Assembly: GCA_023384315.1 (NCBI GenBank)
Contig: JAHDWY010000042.1
Span: forward strand, 1 to 10,829
Direction of reading: 5' to 3'
DNA length: 10,829 nucleotides
From: Candidatus Hydrogenedentota bacterium
GTDB taxonomy: Bacteria; Hydrogenedentota; Hydrogenedentia; Hydrogenedentales; SLHB01
Shown here: positions 1-6,832 of the stretch, piece by piece
Layout: each line of letters opens with the position of its first letter
Numbering within the stretch: position 1 is the first letter of the stretch
Program-made: the position numbers and the translations under genes
Notes under the pieces: model-generated
What the model was told of the DNA's origin: nothing
The model's database searches: none
Seen by the model: only the letters and a program-made list of their open reading frames with translations

Positions 1-1634
1 TTGAGATTAGCTGGTAGCCAGACGCTCCATCGTCCCTCTTCATCGGTGGCGGCATACGCCTGTTCCACGAAGCCTTCCCGCAGGTGGTACATAACTTCCA
101 CGGCCGCTCCTACGACGGGCTGCCCTGATGGATCCCGGACGAATCCGCCGTATTGGTCGGTCTTCGGACGTCCCATCAGCTCGGAGATCCGATCCGCGTG
201 TCTGCCTTCGAGTTTCTGGTTCTGGAGAATGTTCTGCTTAGTCGCTTCCGAGATCGTCAGCGTCGGGAGTGCCAGACTTCGCGGTGGCTCCATCAGTACA
301 GTTGTTGACCAATCACCCGCCGGTTCGTCTCCAGGAGGTACGACCCGGGCTTCGAGCACGAGACCTCCCCTAACGGGAAGATCGCGGGTTTCATAATGGC
401 CATTCATGTCCGCCGGATAGCGGCCAAGCTCAAAGGCCTCGCCTCCGGCGGTTGTTGCGCGGACTTCGACGTGGGCCAGCGGCACGCCTTTGCCCTCTGG
501 ATCGACCACGCGGCCGTAGAAGTGCGAGACGCCGTATTCGAGGACGACACGAAACGGTGTCTCCTGCGGCGTTTCGGGCACTGTGAACAAGGCGGCTCGA
601 TTGAATACGTGCGAATAGGCCACCCACTTCGTTCCCGCAGCGTCCTCCGGTAACGTGAATCGCCCGCCCACGTCGGAGATTGGACCTTCCCAAAGGTCTT
701 CCGGGAAGTTTCGCAGAAATTGGATGTCCGGACGTGGGTAACCGTCTGCGCTTACGACGACACCGTGAATTCCTGGAGAAGTCGCCGTGGTTTCTTCTGC
801 CGCGCTAGCTTGGGGCACTTGCGCCAATTGCGCGGGAGGCGCCGGATCTTCGACAGCCGTCGCGACGCTTGAATCGGCCAAGATCCTGTTGGACGCTACA
901 TACCATGCACCGACGCCTAATGCCGTCGACGCAACGGCGACGGCGACCGCGGCTTTCACCGTCAACCATCCCATGAGGCCGCTTCCGGCCGCCGCGCCCG
1001 CGTTCACGCCGGTGCCGGCCAAGGCGAGTTTGGCGAGCGCAGCAACTGTCGCGGGAGGCGCGGCTTCCGCGGCATGCGCGCCCAACATCGCGCCGAGCGC
1101 GGCGCTGGGCACGATCACTCCCCGTTCCTTGAGCGTCGTTCGAATCGCTTCAACGCCACGATGGATGCGGCGCGTCACGCCGGACCGGGTCATGCGCAAC
1201 GTGGTCGCCACGTCTTCGTGCGTTCGCCCTTCGAGGAAGTGATAGATGATGGGCAGGCGCAATTCCTCGGGAAGCGCCGCAACGGCTTCGTCAACGTGTT
1301 CCTGGAGATCGGGCCAACTGACCTCCTGGGGCGGACGCGCTGCCGCGAAGACTTCTTCACGTTGGCGGCGACGATTCGACGCGCGCATGCGATCGAGACA
1401 GGCGTTCGTGGCGACGCGGTGCAGCCAGCCGCCGATGGCCTGATCGTGGCGCAGTTCGGTTTGGCTCAGTTTGACAAAACATTCCTGGACTACATCTTCG
1501 GCTTCGGTGTCGCCAAGAAGCCTGCGACAGGTGCCATAGACCATGCCAACATGGCGTTGTACCAGTTCGGCGAAGGCCTCCGCGTCGGATCGGCGGCGCC
1601 ATCGGTGCATCAACGCTGCGTCGGATCGTGACAT
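1..1634 (-). CDS. ECF sigma factor fused to a transmembrane helix and carboxypeptidase-regulatory-like repeats (3' end cut by window)
   Basis: The frame is open from ATG at 1634 to the window edge: 544 complete codons, no stop. An in-frame TGA lies three codons upstream, so this is the earliest possible ATG. Residues about 17-85 are sigma-70 region 2, with the typical GDTEAEDVVQECFVKL segment (41-56) and IGGWLHRVATNACLDRMR (67-84). Residues about 112-170 are region 4, with LPEELRLPII and a helix-turn-helix around THEDVATTLRMTRSGVTRRI (138-157). A hydrophobic helix at about 219-245 probably crosses the membrane. Beyond it are three related beta-sandwich segments starting near 288, 370 and 495, with the pattern G-x-V-x-D/S-x-x-G-x-P and a later D-x-x-G-x-[FYW]. 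This resembles the CarboxypepD_reg family. The expected topology is sigma domain in the cytoplasm and sandwich repeats outside. Planctomycete-type bacteria are known for ECF sigmas with such extensions. It sits downstream of a terminator, so it probably has its own promoter; I could not identify one. The target promoters are unknown. Confidence 0.9.
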   Translation of the reverse strand, partial: MSRSDAALMHRWRRRSDAEAFAELVQRHVGMVYGTCRRLLGDTEAEDVVQECFVKLSQTELRHDQAIGGWLHRVATNACLDRMRASNRRRQREEVFAAARPPQEVSWPDLQEHVDEAVAALPEELRLPIIYHFLEGRTHEDVATTLRMTRSGVTRRIHRGVEAIRTTLKERGVIVPSAALGAMLGAHAAEAAPPATVAALAKLALAGTGVNAGAAAGSGLMGWLTVKAAVAVAVASTALGVGAWYVASNRILADSSVATAVEDPAPPAQLAQVPQASAAEETTATSPGIHGVVVSADGYPRPDIQFLRNFPEDLWEGPISDVGGRFTLPEDAAGTKWVAYSHVFNRAALFTVPETPQETPFRVVLEYGVSHFYGRVVDPEGKGVPLAHVEVRATTAGGEAFELGRYPADMNGHYETRDLPVRGGLVLEARVVPPGDEPAGDWSTTVLMEPPRSLALPTLTISEATKQNILQNQKLEGRHADRISELMGRPKTDQYGGFVRDPSGQPVVGAAVEVMYHLREGFVEQAYAATDEEGRWSVWLPANL

Positions 1635-1643
1635 CGTGCGTCA

Positions 1644-1650
1644 TCCCCTT
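1644..1650 (-). promoter_or_regulatory. Ribosome binding site of the sigma factor gene
   Basis: On the minus strand AAGGGGA lies 9 nt before the ATG at 1634. Together with the in-frame stop just upstream, this fixes the start. Confidence 0.65.
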
Positions 1651-1721
1651 GTGTCGGCTGTCTCAACAACTACTCTACCCGGTTAACGACGCCGAATGGG
1701 ATTTGGTGAGTGGGAAGAACT

Positions 1722-1757
1722 GAGGGACATCAGGGACCACAAGGACATCAGGGACGC
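1722..1757 (+). repeat. Degenerate 9-bp tandem repeat, four units
   Basis: Four consecutive 9-mers can be read on the plus strand: GAGGGACAT, CAGGGACCA, CAAGGACAT, CAGGGACGC. The core pattern is CARGGAC followed by two variable bases. The array lies in the gap between the WD40/cytochrome gene and the sigma gene, about 90-120 bp upstream of the sigma start. A related copy occurs at 10511-10539 in the opposite orientation. Because 9 bp is three codons, every frame through the array stays open and gives repetitive peptides; I regard these as spurious ORFs. The function is unknown. Confidence 0.7.
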
Positions 1758-1840
1758 CGCGCCAAAGATACCCAAGACTGCGGGGACACCATGTCTCTGC
1801 TGTCCCTTCGGGCTCTTGGTCTGCGGCGCGTGTCCACCCC

Positions 1841-1881
1841 GCAAAACAACGGCGGAGCGCCTCGTCGTGAAGCGCCCCGCC
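1841..1881 (-). terminator. Rho-independent terminator of the five-gene cluster
   Basis: Read on the minus strand, GGCGGGGCGC (1881-1872) pairs over all 10 bp, with one G-U pair, with GCGCTCCGCC (1860-1851). The loop is 11 nt. GTTGTTTTGC follows directly (1850-1841) as a U-rich tail. The hairpin starts 31 bp after the stop codon of the WD40/cytochrome gene. There is no matching T-run on the plus strand, so it should act only on minus-strand transcripts. Confidence 0.75.
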
Positions 1882-1912
1882 TGAATATCGATGCTGTGGT
1901 GTTGTCTCTTGT

Positions 1913-3751
1913 CTATGCGCCGCCGGCCGGTTCGCCTTCTTTCGGAAGCGCGGCGACCTTCGCGGCGTCTCCGGTGACCGGTGCTGTCGAAACCTCTGCG
2001 ACCTGAGAACCGGACGCCACGTCCCAAACAGCAACGCGGCCGGTCCAACTGCCCGCGAGCACGAGGGAACCCTCAGCGCCGAAGCAGGCCTGGTATCCCC
2101 AATCCTGCAACTGCTCGTACTTGGCGAGTTCTTTGCCCGCCGAATCCCAGCGCTTCGTCAGTTTGTCGACCCCCGTCGTGACCAGCTCATTGGCGGCATT
2201 GAAGTCCACGCTGAGCACGCCGCCTCCGTGGGCATTAATCGAGCGCTCTTGTTTGTACTTCCACGTGTCCCAGAGGCGGACTGTGCCGTCGTCGCTGGCG
2301 GATGCAAGGAGGACGGAATCGGCGCTGTACGACAAATCGTTTACGGCGCCGTTATGCCCGCGCAACGCTTCTACCGCGCGACCGTTGGCCGCCTGCCACA
2401 ATAGCAGCCCGCCGCTGCGGTCCGCCGATGCGAGCAATTCACCGTCCGGGCTGAATTTCACGGAGTAGATCCAGTCCGTGTGATCCGTCATGCGATACAA
2501 GAGCGAGCCGTCTTCAACGGAATAGACTTTCACTACTTTGCTGGGCCCACCAAGAGCGAGCATGCGATGGTCGGGACTGATGTCCACGGCCATGATGGAA
2601 TCGTACTCTTCGCCGTAGGTGCCGACGCGCTCGCCCGAGCGCACATTCCACACCGCAACGCGGCCGGAATCGCCTTCGATGCCGCCGCCGGCGACCAACA
2701 CTTCGCCGTTGACACTGAAGGTCATGGAATAGACTTCGCCTTCGGGGAATGGCAACGCGCCGAGCAGCGTGTACGACGTCAAATCATACAGAAGAATTTG
2801 CCGGTACCCGGCCACGGCCGCCAACGGCGAGCGCGGATTGGTCGCCACGGCGCGCGCTACCACGGCCTTCGCCAGTTCGGGAGCGGGCGCGGGCAACTGG
2901 ACCTCCGGCATGGGCGGCGGACCGTCGACAATTTCGGCCGCAACGAAAACCGCCATGTCCTTCTCTTCTTTCTTGGGCTCCTTCTTCATGGCGACCTTGG
3001 CGTTCGCATCGGCGGGTGCGCCAAGGTTGATCCACTGCTCGATGAGCGCCAATTGCTCTGCCGTCAAGGGATCGCCGGATGGCGGCATCTTGGGCTCTTC
3101 CGCGCCGCTGATTAGGCGGTAGAGACGGCTGTCCCCGGCTTGTCCGGCCGTCACAACGGCGCCGGAACTACCGCCTTCCATGAGGTTGATATACGTGTCC
3201 AAGGCAAGCCCGCTGCGGCGCGTGTCGAGATTGTGACACTTGGCGCAGCGTTGCTTGAATATGGGCAGGATGTGATCCTGGTAGTTGACCGCGGGCGCTG
3301 CAGCTTCTTCCTTCTTCATTTCCATGGCCGGCGCGGCCTCGGGCGCGGGCGCAGGAGCCTCCGCCTTCGCCATGGCCGTCTCGCCGCCGCCGAAGACCTT
3401 GCTGAGCGCGGCCGTCGCGGCTTTGAGCTGTTCCAGTTGCGTGCCGATACCGGCCGCCTTCTTCTCCAGCTCGTCGGCCTGCTGTTTGAGACCATTCGCT
3501 TCGGCTGTCAAGGCGTCGGACTGCTTCTGGTACTCGTCCATCCGCGCCTTCACGACCGCGGGGTCGAGCGTGACCAACTGGTCGATGACCGCGTCCACAG
3601 CTTCAGGCGCGGGCGGATCGGATTGTACGGGGACGGTACCGATGCCGAAGACCAGCGCGAAGATGAGCGCGGAACTGCATAGACGATGCAGAACTCGGTA
3701 CAGCGACAATCTTTGCTGGCGCATTCGGTGATTGCGTTGCATACCAATCAT
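1913..3751 (-). CDS. Secreted coiled-coil / cytochrome c (PSCyt1-type) / seven-bladed WD40 protein
   Basis: 612 residues. A basic N-terminus followed by a hydrophobic stretch (about 26-43) looks like a Sec signal peptide. Residues 53-120 form a heptad-rich coiled coil. A Pro/Ala/Glu linker leads to a planctomycete-type cytochrome c domain (about 156-247) with CAKCH at 169-173 as the haem site and M222 in EEPKMPPSG as the likely distal ligand. A Lys/Glu-rich linker (255-264) leads to about seven WD40 blades between 305 and 588, with VAVWNV, LLLWQA, VRLWDT and VAVWDV strands. PSCyt1 plus WD40 is a known planctomycete combination, with redox or scaffold roles proposed but none proven. The ATG at 3751 has AAGGAAG on the minus strand 9 nt upstream; ATGs at codons 4 and 10 are alternatives. 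It starts 26 bp after the small coiled-coil gene and is last in the cluster. Its coiled coil is homologous to that of the preceding gene. Confidence 0.9.
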   Translation of the reverse strand: MIGMQRNHRMRQQRLSLYRVLHRLCSSALIFALVFGIGTVPVQSDPPAPEAVDAVIDQLVTLDPAVVKARMDEYQKQSDALTAEANGLKQQADELEKKAAGIGTQLEQLKAATAALSKVFGGGETAMAKAEAPAPAPEAAPAMEMKKEEAAAPAVNYQDHILPIFKQRCAKCHNLDTRRSGLALDTYINLMEGGSSGAVVTAGQAGDSRLYRLISGAEEPKMPPSGDPLTAEQLALIEQWINLGAPADANAKVAMKKEPKKEEKDMAVFVAAEIVDGPPPMPEVQLPAPAPELAKAVVARAVATNPRSPLAAVAGYRQILLYDLTSYTLLGALPFPEGEVYSMTFSVNGEVLVAGGGIEGDSGRVAVWNVRSGERVGTYGEEYDSIMAVDISPDHRMLALGGPSKVVKVYSVEDGSLLYRMTDHTDWIYSVKFSPDGELLASADRSGGLLLWQAANGRAVEALRGHNGAVNDLSYSADSVLLASASDDGTVRLWDTWKYKQERSINAHGGGVLSVDFNAANELVTTGVDKLTKRWDSAGKELAKYEQLQDWGYQACFGAEGSLVLAGSWTGRVAVWDVASGSQVAEVSTAPVTGDAAKVAALPKEGEPAGGA

Positions 3752-3777
3752 TGCTTCAGGCTTCCTTACAGTTGCAG

Positions 3778-4272
3778 TTACTCGGCGGGAGCGGACTCGG
3801 CCGGTTTCTCGGGCGCGGTCTGTTCGGCCGGCGCTTCCGCGGGAGGCGCTTCAGCAGGTTGTTCGGCGGGTGGCGCCGCGGCGGCGGCCATGGCGCCCGT
3901 GAACGCTTGCATCGCGGCCATGCGCGCTTTCAGCGCATTCGCCTGCGCTTCGATCTGGTTAGCCTTCTCGCGAAGTTGCTGGGCTTCGGCCGTAAGCTGG
4001 CCCATCTGCTCCTGCAACGCGGTCACGCGCGCGCTCAGCGCTTCGGGACCGAGTTTGGCCAATTCCTCAAGCACCTTATCCGCTTGTGCGGCGGGATCGG
4101 GCGCTGGCTCGGCAGGTGCGGCCTCGGCCGGAGGAGCCTCGGCGGGCGGTGCTTCGGCCGGTGGCGCGGCTGGTGCAGCTTCTTCCGCGATTGCAGAAAA
4201 TCCCATCGCCGTGAATGAACCCGCAATCAAGGCAAGCGCGAGGAATGCGCGAAAGGGTCGATTCTCACTCAT
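3778..4272 (-). CDS. Small secreted Ala/Pro/Glu-rich coiled-coil protein
   Basis: 164 residues; I do not recognise it as a named family. Residues 1-29 are a signal peptide (MSENRP, then hydrophobic FLALALIAGSFTAMGF, with cleavage near SAIA/EE). Residues 31-62 are repeats of the type APPAE. Residues 66-127 form a heptad-rich coiled coil with LTAEAQQLREKANQIEAQ. The tail from 129 returns to Ala/Pro/Glu repeats. There is no membrane anchor after the signal and no cysteine. The frame is open upstream to 4473, but that part overlaps the end of the preceding gene; ATG at 4272 is chosen because a perfect Shine-Dalgarno precedes it and the signal peptide begins there. Residues 72-127 align without gaps to residues 60-115 of the next protein, both with L-x-P...AR...LTAEA. 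It may be a structural spacer or oligomerisation partner; this is inference. Confidence 0.85.
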   Translation of the reverse strand: MSENRPFRAFLALALIAGSFTAMGFSAIAEEAAPAAPPAEAPPAEAPPAEAAPAEPAPDPAAQADKVLEELAKLGPEALSARVTALQEQMGQLTAEAQQLREKANQIEAQANALKARMAAMQAFTGAMAAAAAPPAEQPAEAPPAEAPAEQTAPEKPAESAPAE

Positions 4273-4280
4273 GAACTCAA

Positions 4281-4288
4281 ACCTCCTA
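4281..4288 (-). promoter_or_regulatory. Ribosome binding site of the small coiled-coil gene
   Basis: TAGGAGGT on the minus strand, with AGGAGG 9 nt before the ATG at 4272. It decides this start over the longer open frame reaching 4473. Confidence 0.8.
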
Positions 4289-4325
4289 CCCTGGGTTGTC
4301 ACCGCCGGCGTCGCTCGCGCGGCCG

Positions 4326-6776
4326 CTAGTGATTGAAAATAAACTCTTTTGAATTCAATACGCTCCAGAATGTGTCCTCCAGAGCAATCCGTTTGTCTTC
4401 CGCAGATGCGATATAGGTTTCGACTTGCTGCTTCTCCACATCCGTGGGCGGTCTCGAATAGGCGGCCAGCCAAAGCTGATGGATTGCATCGGCCGGGGCC
4501 GTCTCGCTCGCCACCAGTTGCTCCAACCGGCCTTCCTTGGCCTTAAGAGCGGACTGCACGGTGTCGCCGTTCACGAGATGAAGCACTTGTGCCAACGTGG
4601 GCTCGGCGCGGCGTTCGCACGCGCAGACCGTGTCGCGCGCCGGGCGGCCAAACAGGGTCAAGAAGTAATTGCCCGACGGGCCATCGGCCACTTCCACCGC
4701 ACGGGCGCCAATAGGCAGGCTCGGGAACTTCACCTTGCTCATGGTGACCTTGCTGATCGCGTCCAGCAGGATTTCCGCCGGCAACCGCCGGACCAGTGCG
4801 CGGGAGAAGTTGCGCTCGTCTTTGATCGACGGATCGCGGGGCTGTGTGCTCATCTGGTAGGTGTATGACGTGCAGATGTCCCGTACCAGCCGCCGAAGAT
4901 CGTACTCGTATTCCTGGAGCTTATCGGCGAGTTTCTCCTGCAACTCCGGATGGCTCGGCGGATTGGTGACACGGACGTCGTCAGGCGGATCGGTTATCCC
5001 TCTGCCAAAGAATTGGTCCCAGACCCGGTTCGCCACGCACTCGGCAAACCATGGGTTGTCGGGCGCCGTGATCCATTCCGCGAGCGCTGCACGACGATCG
5101 CGATTGCTGACATCGGGATACTCCCCGCCGAGGAACTTCGGCTTGGCGACGGAGTTGTCTTTGATGTTGTTCACGTCCCCGGAACGCTTGTCGAAAATGA
5201 TCTTCTCCCTCGGATCGGTCGATCCTTTCTGGCCCACTTGGGCAAAGAAAGCGGAGAAGGAGTAATAGTCGTCCATCGTCCACCGCTCGAAGGGGTGGTT
5301 GTGGCACTGCGCGCACTGGAGCTGAATGCCCAGAAACACCTGCGCCACGTTCTCGGCCATTTTTGTGGGATTCGGCTCCGCCACGTAAAAGTTCGTCGCG
5401 GGCGAAGTGAAGTTCCCGCCCTGGGCGGTCAGTAGTTCACGTACAAGCTGGTCAAGCGGTTTGTTTTGCGTGAAGGACTGGCGCAACCAATCGTTGTACC
5501 GGTGCAACGCCTTCCGATCGATCACATTCGCGGCCGTCTGAACGCGAAGCAGATCCGCCCACTTCATGGACCAGAGTTCGGTGAACTCGGGCCGCTGCAA
5601 CAGCGTGTCGACGAGCCGCTCGCGCTTGTCCGCGCCTTCGTCGGCCAGGAATGCCTGCGTCTCTTCAACGGTTGGGAGCACGCCGAGCACGTCAAGATAC
5701 ACGCGCCGAACGAACACTTCGTCCGAGCAGCGGGTCGCGGGCGGGATGCGGAGCTTCTTGAGCTTGTCGAATATCAATTCGTCGATGAAGTTCGCGGGGA
5801 CGGCGTCCGGCGGCCATTCCATGGTCAGCCCCTGCGGAAGCACGATCACTTGGGACACGACCGCGAAGGTGCCAAACCGGGCCATCACGTAAGCCTCGCC
5901 CCGGTCGCCGGCCGTCGCAACGCCTTTCTCCGGATCGAAGCCGACGGTCAGTTCGTCGCTGGAACTCATGATCGCGAGACTCGTCACGTCGCGATCGGTG
6001 CCGTCGGAGTACGTCGCGCGCACGACGTAGCGTTGCTGTGCGCCGGTCCCTTCGAGAACCGAGGACTTGGGCAGAATCTCAACACCGGTCAGGGCCGGCG
6101 GTTCCCCGGGGTCGTTCTTCGCGCCGTCGGCGATCCATCGATGGATCGTTGCGTACAACGCGCTGTTTTCTTCAAAGCGTTCGCCGCCTTCGTGGTCCAC
6201 CTGTCCCGTCGCCTTCGTCAACATCAGGCTGTCGTCGGGGCTGCCGGCGTTGAGCCGCCGCGCCCGGTTGTCGCGTGTGAGGTTGATGTAGTCCATGGAC
6301 GGGTCGAAGCCGAACAGGCTTACCCGAAAACCGTTCTTGCCCTGTGCGCTGCCGTGGCAGGCGCCCGAGTTACAGCCCGCCTTCATGAGGGCCGGCTCGA
6401 TGTCGTTGCGAAAACTGGGCGAGGGATTAACGCCCGCGTTTTGCACTTTAATGGGCAAGGTTGCCATAAGATCGCCAACGGCTATCGTCGCGGTTGTTTC
6501 GCCATCCGCAACCGGCCGGAACTCGCGGGCTTCCGCATCCCAGGAAGCGATGCCATCCTGGGCAAAGGTCACGGAGACTTCCGCGGTGCGATCGAGGGTC
6601 ACCCCGTCATCACGCGTCGCTACGGCCGCGATGCGCTGTGCATCGCGCTGGTTGTCCAACTGCACGTTGGCAGGGAAAACAGTGAAGGTATCGGCCATCG
6701 CGAACGGTGCGGCTATTGCCAATGCAACCGCCAGCATCGCGAATGTGCTCAAGTTTGTTCTTCTATCGATCCGCAT
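4326..6776 (-). CDS. Secreted DUF1549/DUF1553 protein with bacterial Ig-like and cytochrome-type domains
   Basis: 816 residues. Signal peptide at about 1-28 (cleavage after AMA). Residues 31-112 look like a bacterial Ig-like (Big_2) domain. Residues 121-218 are a cytochrome-like domain with GCNSGACHG at 134-142, a CX4CH arrangement, and a conserved-looking DHEGGERF (194-201). A second Ig-like domain spans about 231-315. DUF1549 (PSCyt2) covers about 328-525, with RRVYLDVLGVLPT (357-369) and CAQCHNHPFERW at 488-499, a CXXCH site. DUF1553 (PSD1) covers about 560-812, with NRVWDQFFGRGI (583-594), a CAC motif at 718-720 and the typical end FWSVLNSKEFIFNH. The family is abundant in planctomycetes, usually next to DUF1501 genes as here; its biochemical role is not established. 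Covalent haem at either motif is plausible but unproven. It lies 56 bp after the PPC gene. ATG 6776 directly precedes the signal sequence; AAGAGG lies about 13 nt upstream, a rather distant ribosome site. Confidence 0.93.
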   Translation of the reverse strand: MRIDRRTNLSTFAMLAVALAIAAPFAMADTFTVFPANVQLDNQRDAQRIAAVATRDDGVTLDRTAEVSVTFAQDGIASWDAEAREFRPVADGETTATIAVGDLMATLPIKVQNAGVNPSPSFRNDIEPALMKAGCNSGACHGSAQGKNGFRVSLFGFDPSMDYINLTRDNRARRLNAGSPDDSLMLTKATGQVDHEGGERFEENSALYATIHRWIADGAKNDPGEPPALTGVEILPKSSVLEGTGAQQRYVVRATYSDGTDRDVTSLAIMSSSDELTVGFDPEKGVATAGDRGEAYVMARFGTFAVVSQVIVLPQGLTMEWPPDAVPANFIDELIFDKLKKLRIPPATRCSDEVFVRRVYLDVLGVLPTVEETQAFLADEGADKRERLVDTLLQRPEFTELWSMKWADLLRVQTAANVIDRKALHRYNDWLRQSFTQNKPLDQLVRELLTAQGGNFTSPATNFYVAEPNPTKMAENVAQVFLGIQLQCAQCHNHPFERWTMDDYYSFSAFFAQVGQKGSTDPREKIIFDKRSGDVNNIKDNSVAKPKFLGGEYPDVSNRDRRAALAEWITAPDNPWFAECVANRVWDQFFGRGITDPPDDVRVTNPPSHPELQEKLADKLQEYEYDLRRLVRDICTSYTYQMSTQPRDPSIKDERNFSRALVRRLPAEILLDAISKVTMSKVKFPSLPIGARAVEVADGPSGNYFLTLFGRPARDTVCACERRAEPTLAQVLHLVNGDTVQSALKAKEGRLEQLVASETAPADAIHQLWLAAYSRPPTDVEKQQVETYIASAEDKRIALEDTFWSVLNSKEFIFNH

Positions 6777-6832
6777 CGTAACGCTCGACCTCTTCGTTGT
6801 CGTTGCGATTTGCCTGAATCCAGCCGCCGGAT

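Noticed and set aside
1783..1807. Small inverted repeat GGGACA...TGTCCC between the cluster and the sigma gene
   Set aside because: Only a 6-bp stem with a 12-nt loop and no T-tract; not enough to call a terminator or RNA element.
1683..2048. Overlapping small open frames on both strands between the cluster and the sigma gene
   Set aside because: They run through the 9-bp repeat, which cannot create stops periodically, and overlap the terminator and the end of the WD40 gene. Their peptides are repetitive and unlike any family.
2480..3682. Two plus-strand open frames opposite the cytochrome/WD40 gene
   Set aside because: Both lie in the same register as the minus-strand codons and are explained as antisense shadows.
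4318..4334. GCGGCCGC followed by TAGTGATT, resembling a cloning-vector polylinker junction
   Set aside because: The sequence is fully accounted for by the conserved C-terminal codons (Phe-Asn-His-stop) of the DUF1553 protein and the short intergenic gap; the reading frame shows no break.
4273..4473. N-terminal extension of the small coiled-coil protein up to 4473
   Set aside because: It overlaps the preceding gene's coding end, and the strong ribosome site plus signal peptide place the start at 4272.
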